Shown here: positions 1 to 12,400 of the stretch, piece by piece | Numbering within the stretch: position 1 is the first letter of the stretch | Layout of the letters: each line of letters begins with the position of its first letter | Assembly: GCA_950097015.1 (NCBI GenBank) | Contig: CATNEN010000039.1 | Location: 3,112,001 to 3,176,000, forward strand | DNA: 64,000 nt | Direction: 5' to 3' | DNA from: Macrostomum hystrix | Taxonomy: Eukaryota; Platyhelminthes; Macrostomidae | Translations under genes and position numbers: made by a program | The notes under the pieces: generated by a model | Told to the model about the DNA's origin: nothing | The model's input: only the letters and a program-made list of their open reading frames with translations | Databases searched by the model: none

Positions 1-186
1 CCTAAATTCTAGCTATCACAGAAGATTTCTCTGCGAAATAGCGTCGAAAGTGAATCTGTGATTTAGCTGTACGATTATTGTTCTGCGTTAATTTTAATAT
101 TGCTATCGTTTGTTCTTTTATATTTAGCTAGTGCGCTTATCGCTATGAAGTGCGTTTTTTAATGCGTTTTTTGCTTTTTCTTCTGC
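1..186. other. AT-rich non-coding DNA
   Basis: AT-rich sequence to the left of the hAT-type element. No open reading frame, RNA gene or repeat was recognised. Its last eight bases (TCTTCTGC) form the left target-site duplication of the element that follows. Confidence 0.6.
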
Positions 187-1626
187 CAGTGTTGGGCATC
201 GTTAATGAAAAACTTAACTTCGTTAACAGTTACGAAGTTAACTCTAACTGGTGAAAAAAAACTAACGATTAACGGTTAACGATTTAGCTTTTGGCAAAGA
301 AGTAACGCAGAAATCTAAAAAAATTTAACTTTCGCCCAAAAACTTATTTCTTACAGATCGAAGCTGTTTACAAAATGTAAATACACGCATTTTCTATCCT
401 AAAACTGTCTTTTTGTATCATTTCATATGATTATACTGTAATAAAATCGGTGTTCTATTTTATATTGCCAGTACTAAAGTCAAATGTGTTATGCCTGCCT
501 AAATCGTCTCGTATAAACTTAATTTTTCGTACCGATGTTTTGTATCAAGATGTAAGATAATTATTTGCTTAAAGGAGGCTTGTTTAGTTAAATATAAAGA
601 AACATCAGTGACAACCGGTTTGGCTGGTGCGCGTAACTGGATCCTAGTCGCTAATGCAGATTAGAACAAGTAAAGGGTTGACATCCAAGATAACTGAATT
701 AAGTAATGTTGCTATAGTAGCTTTAGTCTAAATCGCCCTGAACTAGTGTCATTTAACGAATTGTCGGGATTAGCGCGTGCGCCGGCAGGCAAGCGTCATT
801 AGCACTATCAAGTGAATTATATTAAGTAGTACTTCAGCTAAGTAAGCTTGAGAGTGCAGCCTTCCGAACATCCTAGTCATTTATTTTAAATGGCGACCAC
901 CCAGCCATGAAAACATTACAATACGGTAGTACGGACACGGTACAGAGATAGAGCTAGCTACCGGGTGCATATATCAATATATTTGGGCATTTGGCCAGAC
1001 TGCCAGAGCCAGATACCGCTCATGCAAGAGTGAGATGGCAAGATAGTAAGATAAGACGGTATATATGATAGTACCGTGCATACCATACGTATACTCAATA
1101 CTCCCATTCCCAAAACACCTTGCTAACTGTCTGTCACGTGTCACTGAGAATAGAGATCAGGGAAAATTATTGGTTTCTTATTTTGCAAGCTTATTCTGTT
1201 CTGTGTGACTGACTGACTAGCCGCTTATCATATTGATCACTTGTTTTGTTAATTGTTGCATTGGTGCAGTGCGTCAAAGATGAAAATGATTGTTATTTTC
1301 GAAATTTATAAATTTGAAGCGTAAATTCACTAAATAGTTTCATGGAAAGTATGATTAAAACTTACCTTGACTTTCCATTTTTGGCAAATAATGTTAAATT
1401 TAGTAAAATTAATGATTTCAATGTACAATATCCCTTTTCGCTACACAGACTATTTTTTGCAAAAAAATTAACTTTTGCCATTTAACTTTTAACTTTTGGG
1501 TAAAAAATAACGAAAGTTATTAACGATCGTTAACTGAAAAAAAGTAACGGGTTTTTAACGAATTCGCAAAAACTTTAACTTCGTTAACAGAAAGTTAGCT
1601 GTTTAACTAGTTAATGCCCAACACTG
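187..1626. mobile_element. Non-autonomous hAT-type DNA transposon
   Basis: The left end reads CAGTGTTGGGCA and the right end is its exact inverse, TGCCCAACACTG. Imperfect inverted similarity continues inward, with AT-rich stretches rich in GTTAAC and AACTTCGTTAAC words. The element is flanked by a perfect 8-bp direct repeat, TCTTCTGC, at 179-186 and 1627-1634. Ends of the CAGTGTTGGG type and 8-bp target duplications are typical of the hAT superfamily. No transposase reading frame is present in the 1.44 kb, so it is non-autonomous. The superfamily follows from end sequence and duplication length; the interior was not matched to a named family. Confidence 0.85.
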
Positions 1627-1634
1627 TCTTCTGC

Positions 1635-2167
1635 ATATATACAAGTAGTTGTCTGCCATGTCTGTCGAAGTGGTGAGTTTTTTATACCGAAATATTACTT
1701 ATACCGGGCGTGGTGGAGAGGGCCACTCTAGTAATCAGAAGACCGACGCCCCAAAAAGAGCAGCAGTTATAGCTAACTCTGTTACGTGTATGTTTAACGC
1801 AAGCCCTAATAGAATGCACCTTCCCATGGAGGTGTAGAAAATGCGCAAGAATGCGATCGGTTCAAATGCTTTCTAGGAAATATTTAAAGCAATAAAACTA
1901 GTCCTTGATTTCATTAAAAACCGAAGAACTGGAATCCCTTGAGAAATTCTTCCTCTGGCGTCAAGAAAAATTCTCTTAGCCTAATTACTCCATCTATTAA
2001 TAACCAAAACCAAAAATTAAACAAACATTGATTTACTTGAAAACAGCTTTATTTTTTATTTCGTACAGCTTCATGAATCTACTCCGCAAAAATACTAAAC
2101 GAGCGTATTTGACAATCCACCGAGTTAAGATTAGCTCAGTAACTTTTATTTTTGGGTTTAATTTGAA
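1635..2167. other. Intergenic spacer
   Basis: Spacer between the hAT-type element and the 3' end of the minus-strand gene at 2168. A short plus-strand reading frame (1649-1837) has no recognisable domain and low-complexity composition, so it is not called as a gene. Confidence 0.5.
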
Positions 2168-3826
2168 TCAGTCATTCACGGCACATGAAGGGCTGCGTGC
2201 TGACTTTCTTATAGTAGCCGCCGCACGCAGCAGCGCCTCCGGCCGTCGGAGAAGCATTTCAAGCCGGGCAGCAGCAGTTAGACGCTCGCGCCTTGCCAGA
2301 CCAGCCAGCAGGTTGATCTGCCCATTGAAGTAATGCGACATCCGACCTTCGGTTAGACGATCCCGCAATCGTGTCAGCAATCGGCGGGTGCAGTCGCCAC
2401 AGTCGTCCAGCTGCCATGGAGCGGCTCGACCAGTTACCGGCCTTCTATCCACTTCGTCTTCAGCCAGCTCTAGCAGGCAGTGCTCGACCAGAGCGCGACG
2501 ATCACCGATTTCGGGTCTGCACAGTTCGAAGACGCCACGCCAAACGCGCAGTCGCAGACCTCTGTCAGCCCTGGCGATTGAGCCCAAAACGGCGGCCTCC
2601 TTAATTGGGTATCGGAGCGCCCAAAGGCTGGCCCCAGCTTCAGGGACATCTGTGCTCGCTGATCTGATGACCACTGACATCCCTGAAGCGGTCCCAGGTG
2701 GTGCCGCGTACGCTGGATCTTCCTGATCCTCCGTACTGTCAGCTTGTACCCTGCTCTTGCTTCCGCTACTCTTCGAATCGAATGGCAGACGGAGCGTCGG
2801 TGTTATGCGCAGTTTTATTAAACGCGATCGTCTCTGGTCCATTGTTGTTATCGGTTTCTATTATTGTGAAAGAAGAAGTAACTCAGCATTGTCTGCAGAC
2901 CATGTAAAATTGAAATGTTGGACAACAAAGAGGCTTACTTGATCTTTAAACCGGTCATCATTTGCTTCCAATGGAAATGCAAACGAAATGATTGAAGTAC
3001 TCGTACATCCACTGGCTCCATCAGTAGAATTATCCATATCACATAGTGACTCGGTCTCAAAGAACTCCGGTTGAGCCTCGATGGCAACGCGAACTGTGCC
3101 GTACTCCGCGTCAAGGCGCACGCGGTGCAGTACAAGGGAGTTGGCATTGTCGGAACAAATCTGCTGCAGTGCCTGCCTGACTAGCCGCGTCGTAGCCTTT
3201 AGTGTACAGAATGGCATCAGAAACTGCCCTTCTGGCGGCTTGAGCAAATCCAGGGGGTCCTTCGCGGGAGCTCCTTTCTTATGCCTCGCGTCCCTGTTAT
3301 GCTTCGCCTTCTTCTCCTTCCTAGCAACCTGTTTTTCCGTTGTCCTCTGTTGCTGCGTTTGCTGTTGCGTTTCTTTGCTTGGTTTTTGAGCTCGCTTGGT
3401 AGGAAGCATCTGACATTCTAGAATCCTGACGGTGACAAAGCCGGGATCATCGACGGAAAACTGAAGGAGCGCTGGCAGTGCCCCGCGAGGACCGATCGGC
3501 TGCTGGATGGGCAGGAAGATCTCGCAACATTCTGCCTCACCCCAGACCAGATCGCCAGCACTGGAAGCCACGAATGGTTGCTCGAAGCACACTCTATAAG
3601 GGTTCGGGTGAAGTCGGGCGTGGAGCTCTCTGCAAAGCTTCTCAACGCAGGGCAGGTCAGCTCGAAAGCCGGCCTCCGCAGCGAGCATGTCAAACCGTCC
3701 AAAGGCTCGATCTAGCTCTTCCGAAATCTTTTCGGCAGTGATTGGTGATTTTGGTGTGCCGACATAGTCCTCGTCAAACTGGTCGACAGCGACTTGGAGG
3801 AATTCAGACGCGTCTGTTGAGTACAT
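2168..3826 (-). CDS. Two-exon protein of unknown function
   Basis: Exon 1 runs 3826-2939 (296 codons from an ATG at 3826). An 81-base intron (2938-2858) starts GTAAGC, ends AATAG and has a pyrimidine run before the AG. Exon 2 runs 2857-2168. The joint is in phase 0 and gives about 525 residues. The N-terminal third is acidic with hydrophobic patches. A central segment is very rich in Q, K and R and looks like a disordered linker. The C-terminal third is rich in Arg and Leu and probably helical. No signal peptide or membrane span is visible. I do not recognise the family. The exon calls rest on matched phase and on the good composition of both open frames. Confidence 0.7.
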
Positions 3827-5291
3827 GGGAGAGCATTCAACGTGCTCACGAGTATATTCAGTGCAAGCTTCTTAGCGCAGAGAATCGCTCTCAGACAAGT
3901 CTGTCAGTTACAATGTGTGCCTCGCCTTTTGGTTACTACAAGCAGAAAAAAAACTTTATGGAAATTGCGTCCCATGCCCATTACAGACTCTTGCCATTGG
4001 AAAAATCCTGGCCGGATCCCCTCCGCAAAGGATAGAGAAAGGGGAAGAGAGAGGAAGAAGGAAGGCAAGAGGAGCAGGCACAGCAGACACTGCTGCATGG
4101 ACAGCGCCTTCCATGGTTCTCTCGTCCCATCTATTTTCCGGATTTACCCCCCAACATGAAATTTATTGAGGTAAAAGCTATAGGCTGCAGCATCTCATAG
4201 CGTTAGTTCAGTTTTTATAATCGCCCTCATCATAGCCGGCTTGCGCTTTGCACATTGCTATCCCGCCAAATACGAGGCTGAGCGGATCGTGTCTTCCTTG
4301 CCCGCCCTGCCTATAAGTTGCCTTTTCAGGGGAGTCAACAAACAGCCGCGACGTGAAAATCCAGCCAAAGAGTTTGTTTGAATTTTGGCCTTTTTAAACT
4401 GCGCCTGTATTTTGGGCTACTGAAAATCGATAATAGAAAGCCAACCCGGACGCGCCCAGAATGCACTTTGGGAAGAGATGCTGCATGCGGGAAACCGCAG
4501 AGCAAGACCGCCTTAGAGTTAGAGCAGAGAAATTGAGAAGATGCCGTCTGCAAAAACGTCCAAAACAAACGGAAGGCAAATTTCACACATGCCGTAATTC
4601 AGCCAATTAATTTGGGATGTAAAATTCGCTAGCGTGGCTATTAATTTCAAAGCTAATGGTACATACTTTGATAGCTATGACCGTTCTTTGAGAAAAAGCG
4701 CAGACAGCATCTCGGAGAGTACATGACTTGGCGCTGAGCAACAAAATAATAAACTCAGCCAAATTACCTTCGTAGAATTCATAGCATACAGGAAGCAGCA
4801 ACCAATGCGGATGAAGCAGAAGATACAGAAGAAGAGGAGAGATGAGACGCATAGAGATGAGACTGGGGAGAGATGACAAATGGGAGACATTGGAGCTATA
4901 GGACAGACAGATGCGACAGGAGTCAGATGAGGCAGGTAGAGATAAGACAGGAGAGAGATCAACAAGGGAGAGATGAGAAGGATGAGAGCAGGTGTTAGCA
5001 GTGCCCTGGGGGCTGGATCTAGGAGCCTTGAGGGCCGCATATGACCCGTGGACCGAAGGAGGCTGACCCCTCAGGAACTTGTTTGAGCAACGGAACTAAT
5101 TCGGCAAAAAGTCTGAGTATCTCAGATGAATGTTCTGTAGCAATTTTCCAAGGTTCGCAAGGGACATAAATTACAGTCCTGAATCAAGACCGTAAAAGTC
5201 CTTATTTGATGGCTTCTTTGCACAGCGAGTATTCGATGCAAGGAAGCCTTATTTTGTAACAAAAGGCGGAGCCGAACACAAGTGTTTTTAA
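3827..5291. other. Intergenic region with purine-rich tracts
   Basis: Spacer between the 5' end of the unknown gene and the 3' end of the GPCR. It contains strongly purine-biased stretches on the plus strand (about 4030-4085 and 4780-5000, GAGATGAGA-like words). Several antisense pyrimidine-coded frames cross it but look like composition artefacts. No gene was found. Confidence 0.5.
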
Positions 5292-6924
5292 TTATACAGG
5301 TGTTTCTTCGGTCAACGCGCTCAAATCAAGATGCTCATCCAGTGGCTCTTGAACCACTGTTTCAGCTGCTATAACAGTTGAAGGACGCCAGCGACCAGCG
5401 ACGGGGCTTCCATGGCGGCAGCAGCGCCAGGTCAGCAGGTTCCAGCAGTAGCGGCGCACCTCCACGTTGAAGTAGAGCTGCAGGCACGGATTGATGGCGC
5501 TATTCGCATAGCCTAGGAGCAACAGAAAGAATTTCACCTGGTTGAGGACCTCAATTCTTTGCTGGGTGCCAAAGTCCAGCGACTTATTTTGGTCAAGAAG
5601 CGTTCGCTGACGATGCTGCAGCAGGTGCAGCCCCAAGACCACAAAGTTGAATGGGCCCCAGCAGACGGCAAAGGTGATTAGCATGACGGCAAAACGACGG
5701 ATTTCCCTCAGGCGGCGGTTGAGCTTGGCGGCCTGGGGCGAGTTGCTGGCCAGGAACTGCAGCGAGCGGACCAACGCGCGCCTTGAAGCAATGAAGAGGC
5801 AGGCAATGAAGCAGACTGGAAGCAGGTAGTGCAGCCCCATCAGCACGGCGGTGTACACATGGTTTAGCCATTTTGTATCGTCCTCGATGCATTGTCGCAG
5901 TTGGAAAAGGCCAAATATCTGCGAGTTGGTGTTATTAAGAAGGGGTGAAACGGCATCTGGTTTCAAAAGAGTTAAAAAAGGAATTACATGGTCTCGAGGT
6001 GAGAACTAAACTATATTTTATAATTAGCTCGTAGTTGATTCCGAGATCTGTCGTTCGAACTTTTGCCCGCGATTAAAACATTATTTGTTAGCCCACTGCT
6101 TCAGCTTGCACAGCTGTAAAACGGGGGTACCAGCACTCGTAGCTAGCTGAGGTAGAGACTTCAGAGGGTGTTCCGCCCCTGTCCACGGTCTAGGGCCCAC
6201 TGTACGCAGCCATTGGATGCGTTGTGCAATAGATGTGATTCGTGTGCAACAGAGCGCAGGTGCGATTCACCTTCTGATTGTCCAATCTGTGATAGACAGC
6301 GTTTGGAGCGCAGATGAGCAACGACAGCAGCCAGACGCAGCCGATCCAAGTGGCGATTCGCCGCGTTGTGAACATGGATCTCGAGCGCATCGGATGGCAC
6401 ACCACCGCGTAGCGGCAGATCGCCACCGAAGCCTGCGACCAGACGCAGACGGACACGAGGCTTCCCTGCATGAACGGCAGCAGCCGGCAGAGCACTGCGT
6501 CCCAGTGATAATCGGCCGAGAGCATCAGGCTCAGCGAGCAGGGCGCGCACACGAGCAGCACCAGAGTGTCCACTGCTGTCAGGTTGAGCGCGAAGGCGCC
6601 CTTCTTCTTGCGCACATTAGCGAAGCGTATGATGCCTGCTAGCACCAAAATGTTGATAAGCACGCCGACAAGCAGCATTAGTATTGCGACAGCGATAACC
6701 AGGTTGCCGGGAGCAAACCGCTCGCTCGACGGTAGGACCGCCTTCACGGAGTCATAGCAGTGCGACACCATTGAGAAGTCGAAGCTAAAGTTGCTGATGC
6801 ATGGATTCCATTCAACAACACTGGCACTGCTGGCCATCGCTGACAGCTCGTTCTGAAACTCCGCGTTCGACACAGAGTTGAGTCGGTGATTTTTCGGTGA
6901 ATTCAACGAAGACGAGCTGTTCAT
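5292..6924 (-). CDS. Class A (rhodopsin-like) GPCR, probable neuropeptide receptor
   Basis: Exon 1 is 6924-6271 and exon 2 is 5918-5292. The intron (6270-5919) starts GTGAAT, ends CGCAG and joins in phase 0, giving about 426 residues. Seven hydrophobic segments follow an N-terminus with NFS and other possible glycosylation sites. TM1 has GVLINILV, TM2 has LNLTAVD with the conserved Asp, and TM3 starts after the conserved Cys in AVLCRLL. TM6 has FAVCWGPF and TM7 has NSAINP. The spliced second extracellular loop gains the Cys (RQCIEDD) expected to pair with the TM3 Cys, which supports this splice choice. Oddities are CRY in place of DRY after TM3, and NPCLQ in place of NPxxY, with a Tyr two residues later. 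The ligand cannot be told from sequence. The protein would act at the plasma membrane. Confidence 0.85.
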
Positions 6925-8064
6925 GAACTTCTGCAGCGACCAATAGCAGCAGAAGAGCTCGGATGGAGATCTTGAAGGTTGTTTGTGATTCAGGGGATAA
7001 ATGAAAGGTTACATGATGGTAACTGTGCCTTCAGATAAATGCTCACAATTACGAGATACACGTCTAGGCAATGCGATGGTTGTTTCATAATTTCTTAATT
7101 CTTAATCGGTCATTCAAAAGATTGGAAAGCTGACTCACAGGTTATCAATCAATTCCAGCGGATCTGCGTTGTCGGCCATTTCCTTCCTCCTGCAATTTTG
7201 AGGACAGCTAAGACTCTAGACCTTCCTGTGAAAATGCGAATTCTCGATTGCTAGCACTTCATTTCATTGATATCAATCGCATCTGATGAGATTGAAACTG
7301 CCAAAGAGAGTTCTTTTTATGAGGCTCAAGCAAACGGCAATTGGGACTCGCGGTAGATCAAGACTAACTGTGTGAGAGGGCGTCGATGGAGCGGTATTTT
7401 AACAGGCTGACTCCGCCAGCAGCTAATAGAATCCTCCAATCAGGGGGAGAAATTAAAATTTCATTTCATAGATATCAGCGGACTGACATTGTAGTTCGTC
7501 GCTCGAAACTGAAAATTGCTGATATAAAAACGATCTTGTCATGTCTCAAAATGAAGAATTAGGCAGTGTGTGAGCGAAGGAATTAGGCTTAATCCTAGCT
7601 CCTCTTTTTGCTTTCAGTGAGTTAGTACAGGCCCTACTAAGTCAGCACCAGATGGGGCTCACGGATTAGCGTCAAAGCCAGCCGTCGACTGCTCACTAAA
7701 TCAATGTACAAATGCCGCTTATCGCCGCGGGGTTGCTGCGTGTCTGAGGAAGAATTCGTGCATCAGCCAGCAGGTTGACGCGGCTGGCAGATTAACAGAC
7801 AGGTAGGCGCTAATCCCACCGCTGCAGCGCCTGATTAGTCGACGTTAGTTATCTTTATATTTGCTATTGTACTCGTCAACTATAAATGGTTGTCTCGTTA
7901 AACACAGGATGTTTTTTCACCGGGAGCATTGAAATTAAATTCTCGGTTAATTCATTTCTTCAGCATAAATTCATTTTTTCATTTTACTTACTGAATCATT
8001 TAGGGCTAGAAAAAATAAAGCGAACAAACAAAAAATTCACTCTGCAAAACTTATCGCAACCCCA
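6925..8064. other. GPCR upstream region
   Basis: Non-coding DNA upstream of the GPCR. On the minus strand a short frame starts at about 7182 (MADNADPLELIDNL) and ends in a stop that overlaps a CTGTGAGT donor-like sequence. It could be an upstream exon or an upstream ORF, but it does not splice in frame to the GPCR with the acceptors I can see. Confidence 0.4.
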
Positions 8065-8142
8065 TGAGGGCTGTCAAACGCGTTTACCTCTTGCACCAAA
8101 GACTCCGAGCTCGATTCCGTTGCGATGCGGATGCGGAAGATG
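8065..8142 (+). repeat. Degenerate tRNA-derived SINE head
   Basis: The stretch containing ACGCGTTTACCTCTTGCACC and the B-box-like GAGCTCGATTCC closely parallels the tRNA-like head of the SINE at 25230-25505 on the other strand. Only the head is recognisable. A 143-codon plus-strand frame across 7886-8317 overlaps it and is probably chance. Confidence 0.5.
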
Positions 8143-9415
8143 CAATATCGTCCACAGGCCTCCTGCAATTGTTACTATGTTATTAATGGCGCAACCCTAT
8201 CGCTCAAATTTGCTAGGACGAAAAGTTCTAGAACTTGAAGTGGACATGACATTGGCTGGTAGTTCCTTGATTTTCATACTACTTAATGGTTCGTTCAGAC
8301 TGCCGTCAAATGACTAGATTTTGGTGTACATTATTTGATGTTTAAATTTGTGGTCACAAAAAGGATGTACGACTGAGTGCTTGCAAATATACCCATTTGC
8401 AGATGAGCAATCTGTATATTCCTGTATCAATGCGTTTGCGAGGGTATTTTTTTTTAATACAACAAAGCTGAATAAACAGATTGACTCTTGAAGCAGTTCG
8501 GATCGGACTTCAGATCCACCTTTCTCTTCACAACAAATTCAAAATACCTCGGGATCCTCGCTCTGATGCTCACAAGGGAAGCCGGAGAATATTTGACGTC
8601 GGTAGGCCTCGACGCAATGGCAGTTGTGTGTGAAGCGTGACCTCTCGATAATCATCAGAAATCCTGATCGAATGAAAATCGGTTAAACCTGTTTTTCTAA
8701 AATATTACAGAATAAATATTACATATTTGGCACAGACGACACAATTATTATTACATTAGCCTGTTAATAATTAGAGCCTGGGACTCGTCACACTTTTGAC
8801 CAAGACAATTGATTTAATTCAGCTTGTCAGATCAGGTATCCAGGTGTGCCTCTCCTGTGCTGCTTTGGAAAAATGGACAAGGCATGTAAAGAACTCATCT
8901 CGTGCGAATTCAAGCTGAGAAATTGCAACAAATGACATCGGTTAAAAATCTCATCAGAGAAAGCCGGTGTGACACTGAACAATCAGTGAATTACATCAGT
9001 TTATTATAATCGTGCTGTGTTGCAGTGATGCAACAATCGACTTCTTTATAGTTAAATAAAGGAGACAAAGTTCAATAGACTACATGCAGTCAAACAAATT
9101 AGAAACAAAACTGGACCAACTGTAACTCAAACCTAGAGACCGAAATAAGGACTGAGCTCAGCACCAACGGGCTTTCAGCTACAGCTTAACACTTTGGATA
9201 GACCGGGGTCTAGAACAACAAGGCATGAATACATTTTTACACTAGTAAAATATGGAGTTCAGACTTCAACTTGAGACAGTCAGTCCAGAAATTTACAGGG
9301 AGAAGATAAATAATGACAATATAGAAGAATTTAGCAAACATTCCAGACAAAAAGCATCGAAACAGGAAATCGTCACTGACTTGATTCAGGGCGGTCCAAC
9401 TGCAGACCCGAGGAA
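8143..9415. other. AT-rich intergenic region
   Basis: AT-rich spacer downstream of YLPM1 (whose 3' end is at 9416 on the minus strand). It probably includes the YLPM1 3' UTR. A TTTATT at about 9000-9005 reads AATAAA on the minus strand and could be its polyadenylation signal. No other gene was seen. Confidence 0.4.
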
Positions 9416-12400
9416 TCAGAAGAATTTGGTTCTGTTCAACGCCTGGTCAGCCAGCACGCTGTCATCGGACATTAGCTTGTCCCAGTCGGTGCCGCAGGCC
9501 ACGAAGCCCAGCCGCTTTCGCTTGGCCTGCTCTCGCAGCTCCTCCAGGTCGGCCCAGCGGACTCGCTTCTTGCCACCAGCTGTTGCAGATGACGACGCCG
9601 CCGAGCCTGATGATGAAGACATGTCGAAGTACTCCATCAGCAGTTCGCGAGAAGACGCTGTCCGCTGCTGACTGGACGCTGCTGGCGCCTGCTGATGCCG
9701 CAGTCCGTCCAATCGTTCCAGCTGGGCGTCCCGGTCAGCCTCCGACTCCCATTTGCTCGGCACAGTCAGCCGACCCTCGGCGGCGATGTCCGCTTCGTCT
9801 TCTTCGTCCACGTCGGCGGAGGCCTTGTCGTTACCAGCACCGACTGCCTTATTGCCTTCATTGTCTTCGGCATTGTCGTCATCGTCTTCGCCCATCTCCA
9901 CCAGAGTGATGTCGGACTCCTGCAACAGCGAGGCGGCATCCAGACGTTGAAAATTATTTAATGTAGCGGCAGCGGCTGCAGCAGTTGTCAATGGCAACGG
10001 TTGCCAGTGCCTAGCAACGGACTCAACATCAGCTAGGCTGCGTCCGTGAACTCCGCGTTGAGCGCAAATGGTCGGCGCAGCGCCGGCAACGTCGAGGACG
10101 AATGCGACGTAGCCGTATCGATTTGCGGCGTCGACAAACGGCACCAGCTGGTCCAGCGTCTCCAGCTGACAGTCGACGATAAGGAAGGGAAACAGGCCGG
10201 TCTCCAACTGCTTGCCAAATGCCTTCAATAGGCTGGCGCGGTACATCGGCTCGGCCTGGGCGTCGTACTCGTAGACTCCGTCCATTGTAAAGTAGTCGTC
10301 AATGCTGAGTATGCGAGGCGCCTGACCTCCCTAATTAGAAAGGTTGAGCAGAGATTAGGGCGGACATGGTTAAGAACGGAATCGGTAAAGACTACTGGGC
10401 ACATCGAGAATAAGATCAGTCGCTCGCTGCTCGTCTGTCTATTATTTAGCGCAAAATTCACGTGGCATATGTCGTAAGTAGTCATGCAGGGACGTTCACA
10501 AATAAAATCCCAGTAAAAAACACACATATAAATCTACCAGCGTACACACCTGTTGCAACTCTTTTTCCTTAATAAGACGCGCCAGGCGACTTTTGCCTGC
10601 ACCGGGTAGTCCACGCAGTATAATGCACATATTGTGAGGCCGGCTATGACGTCCAGGCGGGCACAAGAGGCTCAGTAGATCAACTGGAGGCTCCGGCGCC
10701 GGGGGAGGCGGCAGTGGCGCCAGTCGAGATGCGTCCGGCAGCGCACCTGTTGGCTTTAACGACTTGACTGAGGCAGCTGCGAACAATGGCCTCGGTTGTT
10801 GCGGCGGCGGCGGAGGCGGCGGCGGCGGCGGAGGCCTGAGCGGCTGAATCTGCATCAGTGGCTGCACAGCAGGCTGACGAGGCTTGGCAATCTCCTGCTG
10901 CATCAGCGGAACCGGTTGCTGCATTTGCGGAGGAAAGCTCTGCTGGTTTGCAATGTTTTGATGACTATGAAAGCTTCGGTACTGCTGCTGGAAGTCTTGC
11001 CTGCCTTGATGCGGCTTAGTTTGGATATGCTGCGGAGGCTTGCCTTCAGTTGCTGATGCACGAAAGTCTTGAATCGGATAGGTCTGTTGAAGCCTTTCAG
11101 GCTGCTGATGCTGTGGAAGTTTTTCTTCAGCTGCTGCTGCACGGAGGTCTTGAATCTGGTAGGTCTGGTGAAGCCCATCAGGCTGATGCTGGCACGGCTG
11201 TGTAATTCGTTGAATTCCGTATGGAAGCTTCTGTTGTTGTTGCTGCTGAATACCGTAGGGCAGGTCTTGTGGCGGCTTTTGTTGGAATTGCAGCTGAAAA
11301 TGATCCGCTTGCTGTAGCTGCTCGGGTCCTTGGTTGCGCTGTTGAAAACCGACTTTCTGCTGATGTTGCTGCTGATTAACCTCGTTAAAGCCTTGTTGCT
11401 GATAATTGTGGTACGCCTCTTGGTGATGATCGTGTTTGTCATAGTGCTGCGGATACCGCTGGGTCTGGTTCTGTCGATAGGATTCTTGATGTACTGAATG
11501 ATGTTGATAGTGGTCATTGAGTTTAACGCGCTGCTGGTATTTCTCCTGTGTCTGGCACTGCTGGCCATACTGCTCTTGATGTGCCTGATGCTGATGGAAC
11601 TGATCTTTTGCTTGGTGTTCTTGGCCATACAACCCTTGATGTGCCTGATGCTGATGGAACTGGTCTTGGGCTTGTTGTTGCTGGTCATACGGGTCTTGAT
11701 GTGCCTGATGCTGATGGAACTGGTCTTGGGCTTGTTGTTGCTGGTCATACGGGTCTTGATGTGCCTGATGCTGATGGAACTGGTCTTGGGCTTGTTGTTG
11801 CTGGTCATACGGGTCTTGATGTGCCTGATGCTGATGGAACTGGTCTTGGGCTTGTTGTTGCTGGCCATACGGCTTTTTATGTGCCTGATGCTGATGGAAC
11901 TGGTCTTGGGCTTGTTGTTGTTGGCCATATGGCTTTTTATGTGCCTGATGCTGATGGAACTGATCTTTTGCTTGGTGTTCTTGGCCATACAACCCTTGAT
12001 GTGCCTGATGCTGCTGGAACTGGTCTTGGGCTTGTTGTTGCTGGCCATACGGCTTTTTATGTGCCTGATGCTGCTGGAACTGGTCTTGGGCTTGTTGTTG
12101 CTGGCCATACGGGTCTTGATGTGCCTGATGCTGCTGGAACAGATCGTGTGATTGGTTTTGTTGAGTAAGATGCTGCTCTTGGTGAACCTTGTGTTGCTGG
12201 TACACCGCAAATCCTTGGCGGTACTGGTTCTGTCTCGGATTGTCTGTTTGATGATGCTGATACTGCTCAAGCTGATTTGGATTGCAGTGCTCAGTCCCCA
12301 GCTGCTCATGTTGCTCTGGCTGCGGCTGCCGCTGCTGAAATTGGTTATGCTGTCTAATTTCTTGTTGAAATTTCTGTTCCTCAGGTTGATTCCGTGGGTA

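Noticed and set aside
7125-7185. Short minus-strand frame MADNADPLELIDNL ending at a GTGAGT donor, as a GPCR first exon
   Set aside because: The phase does not fit any acceptor I can see before the GPCR ATG. It may be an upstream ORF in a leader exon.
7886-8317. 143-codon plus-strand frame
   Set aside because: It runs through a degenerate SINE head and AT-rich DNA with no domain.
11498-12168. Plus-strand leucine-rich and glycine-rich frames
   Set aside because: They are antisense shadows of the YLPM1 glutamine-rich coding repeat.
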